DNA of 64,000 nucleotides from an uncultured Methanobacterium sp. (lineage in GTDB: Archaea; Methanobacteriota; Methanobacteria; Methanobacteriales; Methanobacteriaceae), in the NCBI RefSeq assembly GCF_963666025.1, contig NZ_OY762552.1:1429001-1493000 (forward strand), given 5' to 3'. Under the pieces are notes generated by a model. It worked only from the letters and a program-made list of their open reading frames with translations. It was not told the origin of the DNA and ran no database searches. Shown one piece after another: positions 24,049 through 34,746 of this stretch. How positions within the stretch are numbered: position 1 is the first letter of the stretch; each line of letters opens with the position of its first letter. Position numbers and translations under genes: made by a program.

Positions 24049-24589
24049 AACCAGCATAATTGTTGAGCTGGATCTGGATGGTACAGGGGAGTACCAGGTG
24101 GAAACCGGGATTCAGTTTTTAAACCACATGCTGGAATCATTCACCAGGCACAGTCTTTTTGATCTGAAGGTGGAAGCCCAGGGAGATATCCAAATAGACG
24201 ACCACCATACTGTAGAAGACGTGGCCATAGTTCTGGGTGAAGCTCTACAGGAAGCACTGGGAGATAAAAAGGGAATACGTAGAATGGCCCATGCACTGGT
24301 GCCCATGGATGAATCCCTGGCTATGGTAGCCATAGACCTATCCGGCCGCAGTTACACTGTACTGGATCTGAACTTCCACCAGGGAAAAGTAGGTGATCTC
24401 AACACCGAGAACGTGGGGCACTTTTTAGAGTCCCTGGCCCAGACCGGGAAGATCAATCTTCACGCCCGCTGTGAAGGAGAAAACGACCACCACCAGGTGG
24501 AAGCCATCTTCAAGGCCCTGGCCCGTGCACTGCACGATTCAACCAGAGTGGTCCACGATAGGATGCCCAGTACCAAAGGTGTAATCTAA
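24011..24589 (+). CDS. hisB: Imidazoleglycerol-phosphate dehydratase
   Basis: A 192-residue enzyme for the sixth step of histidine biosynthesis, dehydrating imidazole-glycerol phosphate to imidazole-acetol phosphate. The two Mn-binding repeats are visible: FLNHMLESFTRHSLFDL with DDHHTVEDVAIVLGEAL, and VGHFLESLAQTGKINLH with ENDHHQVEAIFKALARAL. Length is that of a monofunctional archaeal HisB. ATG 24011 is chosen since GAGGG precedes it at nine bases; ATG 24002 has no site. The start lies inside the ferredoxin gene (38-bp overlap), and the last codons are the first unit of a three-copy repeat. No other his genes are in the window. Confidence 0.95.
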   Translation: MNRKSKIQRKTSETSIIVELDLDGTGEYQVETGIQFLNHMLESFTRHSLFDLKVEAQGDIQIDDHHTVEDVAIVLGEALQEALGDKKGIRRMAHALVPMDESLAMVAIDLSGRSYTVLDLNFHQGKVGDLNTENVGHFLESLAQTGKINLHARCEGENDHHQVEAIFKALARALHDSTRVVHDRMPSTKGVI

Positions 24590-24635
24590 ATCAATCATTG
24601 GGTAAATCTAAAAGCCATTGGGTAAATCTAAAAGC
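24579..24635 (+). repeat. Three-unit repeat spanning the hisB stop
   Basis: Two perfect 20-bp copies (24596-24615 and 24616-24635, CATTGGGTAAATCTAAAAGC) are preceded by a diverged copy GGTGTAATCTAAATCAATC that holds the last codons and TAA of hisB. Further fragments (CATGGGTAAAT, CATTGGGGTAAAT) run up to the next gene's ATG at 24686. Confidence 0.8.
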
Positions 24636-24685
24636 AATGATATAATAAATTTAAAATCAATCATGGGTAAATCATTGGGGTAAAT

Positions 24686-25324
24686 ATGTCCGGCAATGAA
24701 AAACCAGTTGTACCTGAACAAAAAATTCCAAAAATCAGACTTGAAACCTTAACTGATGGAATATTTGCCATAGCAATGACTCTACTGGTTTTAAGCCTCG
24801 AAGTACCCGTATTGCCTGCTAATCCAACCCCACCCGTAATCAACGAATATATCGTTAACACACTACTACCCCAGATAGGCATTTACATAATTAGTTTCGC
24901 AATTTTAGGTAGTTTCTGGTTGAACCACCATATATTTTACGCCATGAAGTATACTGATCTGGCTCTTAACTGGTTAAACATATTCTGGTTAATGTCAATT
25001 GCCATTGTGCCATTTTCCACATCATTAATGAGTAACTATGGCCAATACCAGTTTGCAGAGATAATTTTCGCCTTAAACATGCTGATTATCAGCGTTTTAT
25101 ATTATAACATCTGGCACTACGCTTTTAAAAATGAAATGATATATGAACCGGTGATGCCCTACGCCAAGATGATCCAACGATCTAACCTTTTACTGCCAGT
25201 AATATCGCTGATGGCAATTGGAATTTCTTTTATCATTCCCGAGGGAACTATTCTCATTTTCATAATGATACCCGCCTTATTAAATATAAGCACCTTTGTG
25301 CAAAAAAGAAGGCACAGTGAATAG
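24686..25324 (+). CDS. TMEM175-like (DUF1211) membrane protein, paralog 2
   Basis: A 212-residue membrane protein with about six hydrophobic helices and RLETLTDGIFAIAMTLLVLSLEVP at residues 16-39, the TMEM175 signature with Leu-Thr in place of Phe-Ser. GSFWLNHHIFYAMKYTD and IFWLMSIAIVPFSTSLM are further family-typical segments. Bacterial members conduct potassium as tetramers, so a cation channel is the likely role. It lies 116 bp upstream of another paralog in the same orientation, and the two may assemble together or be successive duplicates. The start at ATG 24686 follows GGGGT inside a repeat-derived leader. Confidence 0.85.
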   Translation: MSGNEKPVVPEQKIPKIRLETLTDGIFAIAMTLLVLSLEVPVLPANPTPPVINEYIVNTLLPQIGIYIISFAILGSFWLNHHIFYAMKYTDLALNWLNIFWLMSIAIVPFSTSLMSNYGQYQFAEIIFALNMLIISVLYYNIWHYAFKNEMIYEPVMPYAKMIQRSNLLLPVISLMAIGISFIIPEGTILIFIMIPALLNISTFVQKRRHSE

Positions 25325-25365
25325 TTAATAGGATAGTTATCACCAAGATTGATTTTAATTAACTA

Positions 25366-25435
25366 AAAGAGGAGATAAAATACCTAACTAATTCAAATAA
25401 CCTACTAACTAAGGAGATAACCTAACTAAAGGAGA
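25366..25435 (+). repeat. Repeated Shine-Dalgarno-containing leader before TMEM175-like paralog 3
   Basis: Four degenerate units begin AACTAA and three of them contain a GGAGAT box (about 25371, 25411 and 25431). Only the last is correctly spaced from ATG 25441. The ribosome binding region seems to have been tandemly duplicated. Confidence 0.65.
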
Positions 25436-25440
25436 TTCTT

Positions 25441-26091
25441 ATGACTTCTGACAAAGAAAAGCCAAGCCTGTACTTTCCAACCAATAGACTGGAAACCCTG
25501 ACTGATGGTTTGTTTGCCATAGCCATGACCATCCTGGTGGTGACCATTGAGATACCCATGGGACCCATTCACACTTCTCAACTGTTTCTACAAACCACTG
25601 GAGAAATTTTACCTAAATACGTTGTATATTTCCTCAGTTTCTTAATATTAGCCGGTTTTTGGATAAATCACCATGTATTATTCCTGATTAAAAAAACAAA
25701 TATGACCTTGACTTGGATCAATGTTTTCTGGTTGATGTTCATAGCTCTAGTGCCTCTATCAACATCACTTATTGCACAATTTCCCCAGTACCAGCTTTCA
25801 CAACTGATCTTCGACGTGAACATCTTAGTTGTGGGTTTGTTCGCCTTTATGATCTGGAAGTATTCTGTAGATCATGATCTGATCCTGGAGAAGGTAAAAC
25901 CATACGATCCTTACATTAAAAGAATCACGTTATTCACGCCAGCCATAGTGATCCTCTCCATGTTAATCTCTTTTATTAACCTGAAATGGAGTTTGTTAAT
26001 TTTATTCATGATCCCTGTGCTTTTTGTGGTTGCCCTCAAAGTATGGTCCCTTAGAGATCTTAAAAAATTAATCCTAGGCACCAAAAACTAA
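25441..26091 (+). CDS. TMEM175-like (DUF1211) membrane protein, paralog 3
   Basis: A 216-residue protein with about six membrane helices and RLETLTDGLFAIAMTILVVTIEIP at residues 16-39. The shared segments AGFWINHHVLFLIKKTN and VFWLMFIALVPLSTSLIAQFPQYQLSQLIFDVN match paralog 2 closely, so the pair arose by tandem duplication. The inferred role is a cation channel. The start has a consensus AAAGGAGATTCTT leader, the last unit of a repeated leader. After its stop (TAA 26089-26091) two or three loose ~20-bp repeats (AAACTAAA...ATTGA) continue. Confidence 0.85.
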   Translation: MTSDKEKPSLYFPTNRLETLTDGLFAIAMTILVVTIEIPMGPIHTSQLFLQTTGEILPKYVVYFLSFLILAGFWINHHVLFLIKKTNMTLTWINVFWLMFIALVPLSTSLIAQFPQYQLSQLIFDVNILVVGLFAFMIWKYSVDHDLILEKVKPYDPYIKRITLFTPAIVILSMLISFINLKWSLLILFMIPVLFVVALKVWSLRDLKKLILGTKN

Positions 26092-26174
26092 AGATTTATT
26101 GAACAAACTAAACATAATATTGACAAAAGCAAACATGATAATCTTTTACGAAAAATAAAGTTGGAGGTAAAAAA

Positions 26175-26645
26175 ATGAAACCACTAATCGCCTGTTATTC
26201 TTACTCCGGGAACACACTGACTGTTGCCCAGAAACTGCAAAATTTAGTAAATGCAGATTTTACACGTATAGAACCGGTTAAAGATAGATGGTATCTTATT
26301 AAAGCAGTCCACGCATATCTGGAGAAAAAATGGCCCATAAAACCCTGCATAACTGACATGAGCCAATACGATTGTTTGATTGTCTGCTGTCCTGTCTGGG
26401 CTAGCCGCACCCCACCAGGCGTTAACCAGTACCTGGAAGAGTTGGAGAATGTTTCTGGGAAAAAATGCGCTGCTCTGGTGACCATGGGTGGTGATGGCAA
26501 TCAGATCGCCACTATGCAGATCCGTGAAAACTTAGAATCCCAGGGAATGGAATTTATTGACAAACTGGCCATTGGGGGCAAGGCCCAGGAAAGTGGGGAA
26601 TGGGAATCTATGGTTGAGGACTTTGCTGGGAAATTCCAGGACTAA
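26175..26645 (+). CDS. Flavodoxin family protein
   Basis: A 156-residue flavodoxin. MKPLIACYSYSGNTLTVAQKLQ gives the phosphate loop (SYSGNT, residues 9-14). PVWASRTPPGVNQYLEEL is the second flavin loop with its Trp, and LVTMGGDGN is the third strand. It binds FMN and carries electrons in the cytoplasm, or acts as a small NAD(P)H-dependent reductase. TTGGAGG site before ATG 26175. Its partner is unknown; three other flavin-fold proteins lie within 5 kb. Confidence 0.85.
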   Translation: MKPLIACYSYSGNTLTVAQKLQNLVNADFTRIEPVKDRWYLIKAVHAYLEKKWPIKPCITDMSQYDCLIVCCPVWASRTPPGVNQYLEELENVSGKKCAALVTMGGDGNQIATMQIRENLESQGMEFIDKLAIGGKAQESGEWESMVEDFAGKFQD

Positions 26646-26719
26646 AATAATTAAGAGAAATGAAGATTACGACTTCATTAACTCTATTCCTATTTTTCAT
26701 TTTTTTATTTGCGGATAAT

Positions 26720-27916
26720 TTATTGGAAGTAATTGAATATCCTACCAAAATCAATACCTGAAATCTTCTGACCACGATAATCTGAGTATATATCTTCTGA
26801 GGCTTCTTCCAGTTCCGTAGATTTTATTCCATGGTCCAGAGAGAGTTTGGCCTCAATAAAGGCAGCCAGACGATCAGCGGCGTGGAGAAGTTCTCCATCC
26901 AGAGGAGAGAATTCATCCAGATTGTACTTTTTATTGAGATCCCTGAAACTAACCCCCAGTTTAACTTCCTGATTGTCCTGTATCTTGTTTTCAAATTCTG
27001 ATTCTGAAAAATACTTCATATCAGCATGCCAAGGACGAGGTAACAATGGTAAAAGTTCTTCTTTCATCTGAAAATCTTCATAATCTTTAATTATCTCCTT
27101 TAGTCCTTCCACAGAGCCCTTAACCGGAGATATGATGTCTTTAGTTAGAACTTCCGGCAGATCATGGAATAACCCTGCATAAAAATTATTATAGAAACGT
27201 TTTGGACAGGCTTTTATTCCCATTTCCAGGGTACACAGGTAACTGGTGGCAGCTACAATGAACATATGTCCCAGTACCGATGTTTCAGGTATGCGGGGAA
27301 TGTGTGCCCATCGTTTCTGGAAGCGAAGCTGTCCGCAGAGATCAATGAATCCAAAGGACTTTTTACCCAGAAGGATCTTCTGCACTCCAACAAGATCGTA
27401 ATGGTCTTCAATCTGGTTTTCAATGTTTTCCTTGGTTTTTTCAATACCATAAATAAAGGGTGCAGTGTGGTAAATGATCTTGAATTCCCACTGGGTGGCC
27501 AGGTAATGAGCCGCTCTTAAAATTCGTCTTTCCAGAGTATTGGGACTATTCAGGTAGTAATTTTTAAATCGTTTCTGGAAATCAGGACCCAGGCCCTCCA
27601 TATCACTTTCTAGTTTCCGGAAAACATGTTTATTAAGTTCTTCACCCTTTTCTTTCATCATACGGTGGAATACCGGTGGTTTAATGTCAGTTAAAACAGT
27701 TCGGTGAAGGAATTCAAAGATACCCCCCTCGATGAGAGATATCCAGTTTACACTATCCGGCCCTCCCCTGTCTTCCTCAAATCGAGCTATAACATAGGCA
27801 ATTACCATTTTATGAGCCTGTTTATCCAACTCAGTGAATTCAACCGGACGGATATGATCATTCCAGCGCTGCATGCTGGCTGCTTTGGAGAAGCGTTCTA
27901 TGATGTTTTCGATCAT
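26720..27916 (-). CDS. HD domain phosphohydrolase
   Basis: A 398-residue cytoplasmic protein with an HD-type metal-dependent phosphohydrolase core (about residues 215-345). HIPRIPETSVLGHMFIVA supplies the first His, and FYNNFYAGLFHDLPEVLTKDI supplies the His-Asp doublet. GELLHAADRLAAFIEAK supplies the last Asp. The arrangement resembles YfbR/HD_3-type 5'-nucleotidases. The ~200-residue N-terminal half is not recognised and includes a charged helical region. Methanogens have several such stand-alone HD proteins of unknown substrate, possibly nucleotides. ATG 27916 with GGTGT upstream. Single gene. Confidence 0.8.
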   Translation of the reverse strand: MIENIIERFSKAASMQRWNDHIRPVEFTELDKQAHKMVIAYVIARFEEDRGGPDSVNWISLIEGGIFEFLHRTVLTDIKPPVFHRMMKEKGEELNKHVFRKLESDMEGLGPDFQKRFKNYYLNSPNTLERRILRAAHYLATQWEFKIIYHTAPFIYGIEKTKENIENQIEDHYDLVGVQKILLGKKSFGFIDLCGQLRFQKRWAHIPRIPETSVLGHMFIVAATSYLCTLEMGIKACPKRFYNNFYAGLFHDLPEVLTKDIISPVKGSVEGLKEIIKDYEDFQMKEELLPLLPRPWHADMKYFSESEFENKIQDNQEVKLGVSFRDLNKKYNLDEFSPLDGELLHAADRLAAFIEAKLSLDHGIKSTELEEASEDIYSDYRGQKISGIDFGRIFNYFQ

Positions 27917-28058
27917 TTTAATACACCATATTTGGTTATGGATAACGTAATATTAAATAGTAATGATCTTATTAAAATTTGAGAATGTGGAATGAATTAA
28001 TGGAATAAATTAAAAGATTTGGAACGAATCAAAATTAATTATCAAAAATAAAAAAAGT

Positions 28059-28076
28059 ACAGTCCTTAAGGACTGT
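28059..28076 (-). terminator. Terminator of mtd
   Basis: Perfect 18-bp palindrome ACAGTCCTTAAGGACTGT, followed on the minus strand by a run of seven T, 12 bases after the mtd stop. Confidence 0.75.
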
Positions 28077-28088
28077 TTAAGAATTGAC

Positions 28089-28940
<852 letters not shown>

Positions 28941-28985
28941 GAGAGATCGGCTTAAGTATTTTTTCATTTAATTATTAGGGGAAGG

Positions 28986-28995
28986 TTTATATAGG
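28986..28995 (-). promoter_or_regulatory. Likely TATA box of mtd
   Basis: Minus-strand CCTATATAAA lies about 70 bases before the mtd ATG, implying a leader of about 40 nt. The rest of the gap to 29227 holds no gene. A weak GC patch at 29070-29120 (GGGGCA...TGCCCC) could pair at long distance. Confidence 0.6.
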
Positions 28996-29227
28996 AGATT
29001 CAGAGGGCGATTGGGAAGGTGGCTATTTAAAGAAATTAGATTCCAAATCAAAGCTCCTATTCAGATAAACAGGGGCAATAATTATTTATCAGTTTATTCA
29101 TGCCCTTCATGCCCCAGTTGGATAAATATAGATAATCCCCAGTATTACTAAAGTAATGTTCTTGATTAAAAAAGACGTGCATTTCCAGTGTAAAAAATTT
29201 CAATTGTTTATTTTAAAAAGGAAAATG

Positions 29228-29243
29228 AGGGTTTATTAACCCT
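29228..29243 (-). terminator. Terminator of the polymerase-like gene
   Basis: Stem AGGGTT/AACCCT with a four-base loop (TATT on plus), followed on the minus strand by a T-rich run, about 38 bases after the stop at 29281. Confidence 0.55.
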
Positions 29244-29280
29244 TTTGTATCTTAAGAAATACTTGATAGGATTGAGTTTG

Positions 29281-30453
29281 TTATGGGTTCCCATCAGTTC
29301 CTTTATGGATTTTCATCAGTTGAATTGCATAGATAAATACTGCAATTATGGCCAGTAAATAGAACAGGTAAACAACACTATCTGTAGGGCCTGTTTCTAC
29401 CCATATCATGGTTGATGTAATCACAATTGCATACAGGGCCGTGAATGCCCCATTGGCCTTAATCTGAGTAGCGTAAATTATTCGTAGCACTGCTCCGATG
29501 ATGAACATCTGTATGATCATAGCATAAAATCCAAAGTCCAGAACCGCTGGTCCGAATATGGTGGATGTGATACTGGTGGTTGGTGTACTTCCTGACACTG
29601 GATAGTTAAGAACTATCTGTCCCACTGTAACCCTGGGATGCCCTGTGGAGAGCGCTTGCTGAAACAGAGTGCCTCCTGTGGCCCCAGCCATGTGGACGAT
29701 CTTGTCAAAAACCATCATAGTGAATCCTGCCCTGTAAGCAACAAGTTGTAATGGATTCAATGCCCATTGCTGCCATTGAATGGACATGACAGCTATATAA
29801 CCTGCTGCTACCCCCACTAAAGCAATTAGAAGAATAGCAATTAGTATGTGGCTGGTTTTCATTTTTCGAGTGTAGTAAATGGTTATGAATCCACTGATCA
29901 GAATAGCCATGGTGGTGGTTCGGTAACCATTGATGGCAAAAGCTCCCAGTCCTATAATGAAAAGGAAATAATACCATTTACGGGGATATTTAGCCAGAAG
30001 GATGGTAATTGCCGGGAGGAATATTGGGTATGCGAAGCGCCATAAGTCAGTGGTGGCTTTGAACTTCAAGTAGCCGCTTAAGATAGGTATGCCTCCCAGG
30101 AGATAGAGGTTCAGGATCTGCAGGAATATACCGATAAGTACTGCAGCAAGCACCACCCTCTCATCTAAGAGGATTCGAAGTTTATTGTACCATGGATCAG
30201 AATCCTTTTCACCGATATTAGGCCCTCCAAAGAGAGATTTGAGTTTTTCACTGCGATTGTAAATGAATTTAGGGACCCATACACCAGCAATGAAAAACAG
30301 GGTCCCGGCGAAAACATAGGCCCATGTAGTACTGGAAATCCACTGCAGGTTTCTCAGGTGTTCTTGATAAGCTATTGCCGCCAGTGATACATAAATGGCA
30401 ATTATTACCACCAAAATATAGGGTGAAAATAGATCCATACTTTTAAACTTCAT
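29281..30453 (-). CDS. Oligosaccharide repeat unit polymerase-like membrane protein
   Basis: A 390-residue polytopic membrane protein with about ten hydrophobic segments. It resembles O-antigen/oligosaccharide repeat-unit polymerases (Wzy-like) as they occur in archaea. Supporting features are the extracytoplasmic segment after mid-protein (AYRAGFTMMVFDKIV...GGTLFQQALS) and FGPAVLDFGFYAMIIQMFIIGAVL near the C-terminus, with scattered Arg and His residues facing loops. The proposed role is joining lipid-linked sugar units for cell-surface polysaccharide or glycoprotein. No glycan gene cluster surrounds it, so the call rests on topology and general resemblance. AGGAG precedes ATG 30453. Confidence 0.6.
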   Translation of the reverse strand: MKFKSMDLFSPYILVVIIAIYVSLAAIAYQEHLRNLQWISSTTWAYVFAGTLFFIAGVWVPKFIYNRSEKLKSLFGGPNIGEKDSDPWYNKLRILLDERVVLAAVLIGIFLQILNLYLLGGIPILSGYLKFKATTDLWRFAYPIFLPAITILLAKYPRKWYYFLFIIGLGAFAINGYRTTTMAILISGFITIYYTRKMKTSHILIAILLIALVGVAAGYIAVMSIQWQQWALNPLQLVAYRAGFTMMVFDKIVHMAGATGGTLFQQALSTGHPRVTVGQIVLNYPVSGSTPTTSITSTIFGPAVLDFGFYAMIIQMFIIGAVLRIIYATQIKANGAFTALYAIVITSTMIWVETGPTDSVVYLFYLLAIIAVFIYAIQLMKIHKGTDGNP

Positions 30454-31072
30454 AAAAATATTCTCCTAAATTGTTACAATTCCTATATAGTTATATTCTG
30501 AAATAAAAGTTCATACCCTATTGAAATAAGCAGTTGAAATGAATTGAATAAAATAATATCAGAATTTTTTTTATTCCTTTTTTGAATTATTTAGGCTTTG
30601 ATGATTTAAGCTTTAAGGATTATTTTAAGTATTATTTGTCTAATTCCTTTATTCCCTTTGTTTATAAACCTTTTCAGTTAGGGATGAAATCACACCAGAT
30701 GTGGCCAGATCCATTAAGAATTGTCCCAATAGTTATTCCCCATGATTCTACAGTAGAAAATACAGTCAGAGATCGGGATATATATTGAGTCTACAGTAGA
30801 AAAAATCATTGTGATTTTTTAGAAAAACTAGAGAATAATCCAAGATTATTTAAAAATTCATCCATTAAATAATTCTACAGTAGAAAAAATTAACTCGTTT
30901 AAATAACATTTTTTTCCGATTTAAGAGCTTGATTAGGAGCTTAATTTATTTTAAAAAAAATCTCTAGAAATTAAAAAAATAAGACCCTGAAAAAAATAAA
31001 AATAATAAATTTTCAATGGTGACCCGATTATTAATTAAAACATTATTAATTTAATATTTTTTACTTGTTTTT
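30454..31072. other. 619-bp gene-free region with three TCTACAGTAGA palindromes
   Basis: Three exact copies of TCTACAGTAGA followed by an A-run lie at 30747-30757, 30790-30800 and 30874-30884. A hairpin AAAAAATCA-TTG-TGATTTTTT (30800-30820) begins at the last base of the second copy. The region lies between the promoter of the polymerase-like gene and the 3' end of cfbB. An open frame at 30582-30788 was judged non-coding. Confidence 0.7.
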
Positions 31073-32433
<1,361 letters not shown>

Positions 32434-32540
32434 GTCTAATAAGAACTGTCTTTTATTATAAAAGTGGTGACATGCAGGAGGCATATACTTGGATAGAAAA
32501 ATTCAGGATGCTAAAAAAAAATGGAAAAATAGTTAAAAAA

Positions 32541-32762
32541 TTATTCCACAGCTTTTGCAGTGGTGTATGAATCATATATTGCATATAACCAGACTATGAT
32601 GTATGCTATCCATGCATATGAGGTTACCATGTATATAGCAGCAGTTAATATGATAGTTAAAATCACTAGTACAATTCCCATCATGGTCTTTCCGGCGTAT
32701 ATTTCACCTAAACCTGGTATTATGAAGGACAATACCGCTGCTAAGATTGGATTTTTTGCCAT
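32541..32762 (-). CDS. Small two-helix membrane protein (TM2-like)
   Basis: A 73-residue protein with two hydrophobic helices. The start MAKNPILAAVLSFIIPGLGEIYAGKTMMGI matches the pattern of small archaeal and bacterial TM2/DUF-type proteins, in which a helix ends in PGLGxxYxGK. The second helix ends at IYDSYTTAKAVE. Function unknown; such proteins are presumed membrane accessory or stress proteins. A very good GGGAGGT site precedes ATG 32762, supporting expression. Single gene. Confidence 0.8.
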   Translation of the reverse strand: MAKNPILAAVLSFIIPGLGEIYAGKTMMGIVLVILTIILTAAIYMVTSYAWIAYIIVWLYAIYDSYTTAKAVE

Positions 32763-33044
32763 TTTTTATTACCTCCCTACGTTAGTAAACAATATCTAAC
32801 ATAGATTGATTTATAAACATTTCTATAGTTTAACCCGGAAATCCCAATTAAAAATAATTTTTAAATTATAATTTTATTCCCAAATTCATTAAAAACTGTG
32901 ATTTCTTTAATTGGTTATGAAAAAAGGTTTAAAAATGATACGATGACTAAAAAAGTTGAATTTGTATGAATTTGTATGATAACTGTTACTTTGCATCTGC
33001 TCTTTCTAAATTTTTATTAATCTTGGCAAACACATAATGAGTTG

Positions 33045-34166
33045 ATGGAGATAGAAAAACTGCGTATCCTGGGCGAAGCCTCCCAATACGACCTCTGCAA
33101 CTATGTAGGGCTAAATAAGGAGAATTTCACTTCCCGTAACCTACCTGGGATTTATCATGCCCGCACTCAAAGTGGGTGCCAGGTTCCCCTATTCAAGGTC
33201 CTGATGAGTAATCACTGCACCAGTGACTGCAAATACTGTATTAATCACTGCCATAACCGTTTTGAAAGGATTGAATTTTCGCCAGAAGAGTTAATATCGG
33301 TTTTTCTTCACTATTATCAAAATCACTATGCTGAAGGGCTTTTTTTAAGTTCAGGAATGCCCGGGGATGCTGATGTGGCCATGGAGAAGATGGTGGAGGT
33401 GGCCCGTAAACTGCGCCTGGAATATGAGTACCAGGGTTACATACACCTTAAAGTAATTCCAGGGGCTTCCTATGATATGATTAAAAGGGCCATGAACCTG
33501 GCAGACCGGGTGAGTGTGAACCTTGAATCAGCCACTCAATCTGGTTTCCAGGAACTCACCAGCACTAAAGATTACCATAACGATGTTCTGCGGAGAATGA
33601 AATGGATTGGACGTTTGAAAAAACGCCACAGAGATATGGCACCTTCCGGTCAGAGTACCCAGCTAATTGTGGGAGCCAACAATGAAACTGACCAGGACAT
33701 ACTTAAACGGGCAGAATGGCTCCATAAACATTTGAATATTAACCTAAGTTACCTCAGTCCCTTTGAGCCCATCAGAGAAACTCCACTGGAAAATCACACC
33801 ACACCTGAAGGTAAGCGAACTCCCCGACTTTATCAGGCTCAGTTTCTCTTGAACTCTTATGATTTTTCACTGGATGAACTGGTTCTGGATGATCAAGGTT
33901 TCCTCATCCTGGATGATGATCCCAAACTGCTCTGGGCAAAATCTAACCCAGATACTTTCCCTGTGGAAGTAAATGAAGCCAGTTTTAAAGAGTTACTGCG
34001 TGTTCCGGGCATAGGAAAAAAATCTGCCCAAAGGATCCTGGATGCCCGTAGAAAAGGAGTAAAATTCAGTAAACTGGACGATCTTAAGAAGTTAGGCGTG
34101 GTGGCAAAAAGAGCTGAGCCATTTATCCAGTTGAACCATGCCAGACAGACCACACTGTCATTTTAA
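33045..34166 (+). CDS. Radical SAM protein with C-terminal helix-hairpin-helix (putative DNA/RNA modification)
   Basis: A 373-residue protein. The radical SAM cluster motif is CTSDCKYC (CxxxCxxC, about residue 59), followed by INHCHNRFE. The core runs to about residue 280 with LSSGMPGD, SVNLESATQSGF and LSPFEPIRETP. The C-terminal ~60 residues are a helix-hairpin-helix DNA-binding module (FKELLRVPGIGKKSAQRILDARR). This arrangement matches the 'putative DNA modification/repair radical SAM protein' family, of unknown reaction. The start at ATG 33045 has no clear ribosome site, while a TATA-like TTTTTATTAA lies about 30 bases upstream, so a leaderless mRNA is likely. The two modules together suggest radical chemistry on nucleic acid. 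Confidence 0.85.
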   Translation: MEIEKLRILGEASQYDLCNYVGLNKENFTSRNLPGIYHARTQSGCQVPLFKVLMSNHCTSDCKYCINHCHNRFERIEFSPEELISVFLHYYQNHYAEGLFLSSGMPGDADVAMEKMVEVARKLRLEYEYQGYIHLKVIPGASYDMIKRAMNLADRVSVNLESATQSGFQELTSTKDYHNDVLRRMKWIGRLKKRHRDMAPSGQSTQLIVGANNETDQDILKRAEWLHKHLNINLSYLSPFEPIRETPLENHTTPEGKRTPRLYQAQFLLNSYDFSLDELVLDDQGFLILDDDPKLLWAKSNPDTFPVEVNEASFKELLRVPGIGKKSAQRILDARRKGVKFSKLDDLKKLGVVAKRAEPFIQLNHARQTTLSF

Positions 34167-34233
34167 ACGTGTTTTAATGTATTTATAGTGACTGCATTTT
34201 ACTAATCTCAGAACAATCGACAAAAAAGGAAAA

Positions 34234-34292
<59 letters not shown>

Positions 34293-34314
34293 ACCCCCGT
34301 TTAATCCTTAATTT

Positions 34315-34746
34315 CTAAAAATTTTCCTCCTCAAACATTTCCCATATCTCAGGATATTTCTGTTGCACTGCCTCTTCAATAAGGGCAGAAGCCTCTTTAC
34401 TTATACTGAATGCGGGTTTGGTATTCTTTAAAAATCTCAAAACAGCTGCTGATCTGGCAGACCATAACGATATGCGCGGATTTTTACGCACATCCAACAC
34501 CACCCCATCAATGATGACTTTATTTGGATCTTCCTTGGTTTTTCTGGGCTTTTTAGTTTTTTGAGGGCTTTTAACCTTTGAATAACTTCTGGAAACTGTT
34601 TTCTCAGAAGTTTTATTCTTTACATGTACTTTTTTTTCATTGCCTCGCTGCTTCTTCGGTTTATCCTCATTTTTAGGTTTTTCTTTCCGAATCAGAGCAT
34701 CCAATCCCATTCCCAGTGCACTCTCACCATTTTTAGCAGGAGTCAT
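34315..34746 (-). CDS. ParA partner protein with a ParB-like N-terminal motif but no ParB core
   Basis: A 143-residue basic protein. Residues 11-21 (LGMGLDALIRK) copy the conserved N-terminal 'GLGRGLDALI' motif of ParB/Spo0J, which contacts ParA and stimulates its ATPase. A very basic, low-complexity linker follows (about 22-75, Lys-rich). A compact C-terminal segment (about 76-143, ending in ISKEASALIEEAVQQKYPEI) is predicted helical. There is no ParB CTPase domain, no helix-turn-helix and no known dimer domain. Its ATG overlaps the ParA stop (TCAT, 34743-34746 on plus), so the two are translationally coupled. I infer a minimal ParA-stimulating DNA-associated partner. What it binds is unknown; the flanking ATAAGTT arrays are candidates. 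Confidence 0.7.
   Translation of the reverse strand: MTPAKNGESALGMGLDALIRKEKPKNEDKPKKQRGNEKKVHVKNKTSEKTVSRSYSKVKSPQKTKKPRKTKEDPNKVIIDGVVLDVRKNPRISLWSARSAAVLRFLKNTKPAFSISKEASALIEEAVQQKYPEIWEMFEEENF

Noticed and set aside
30582..30788. 68-codon frame starting at TTG in the gap upstream of the polymerase-like gene
   Set aside because: No ribosome site, low-complexity start, and it runs across one of the palindromes; composition does not look protein-like enough to call.
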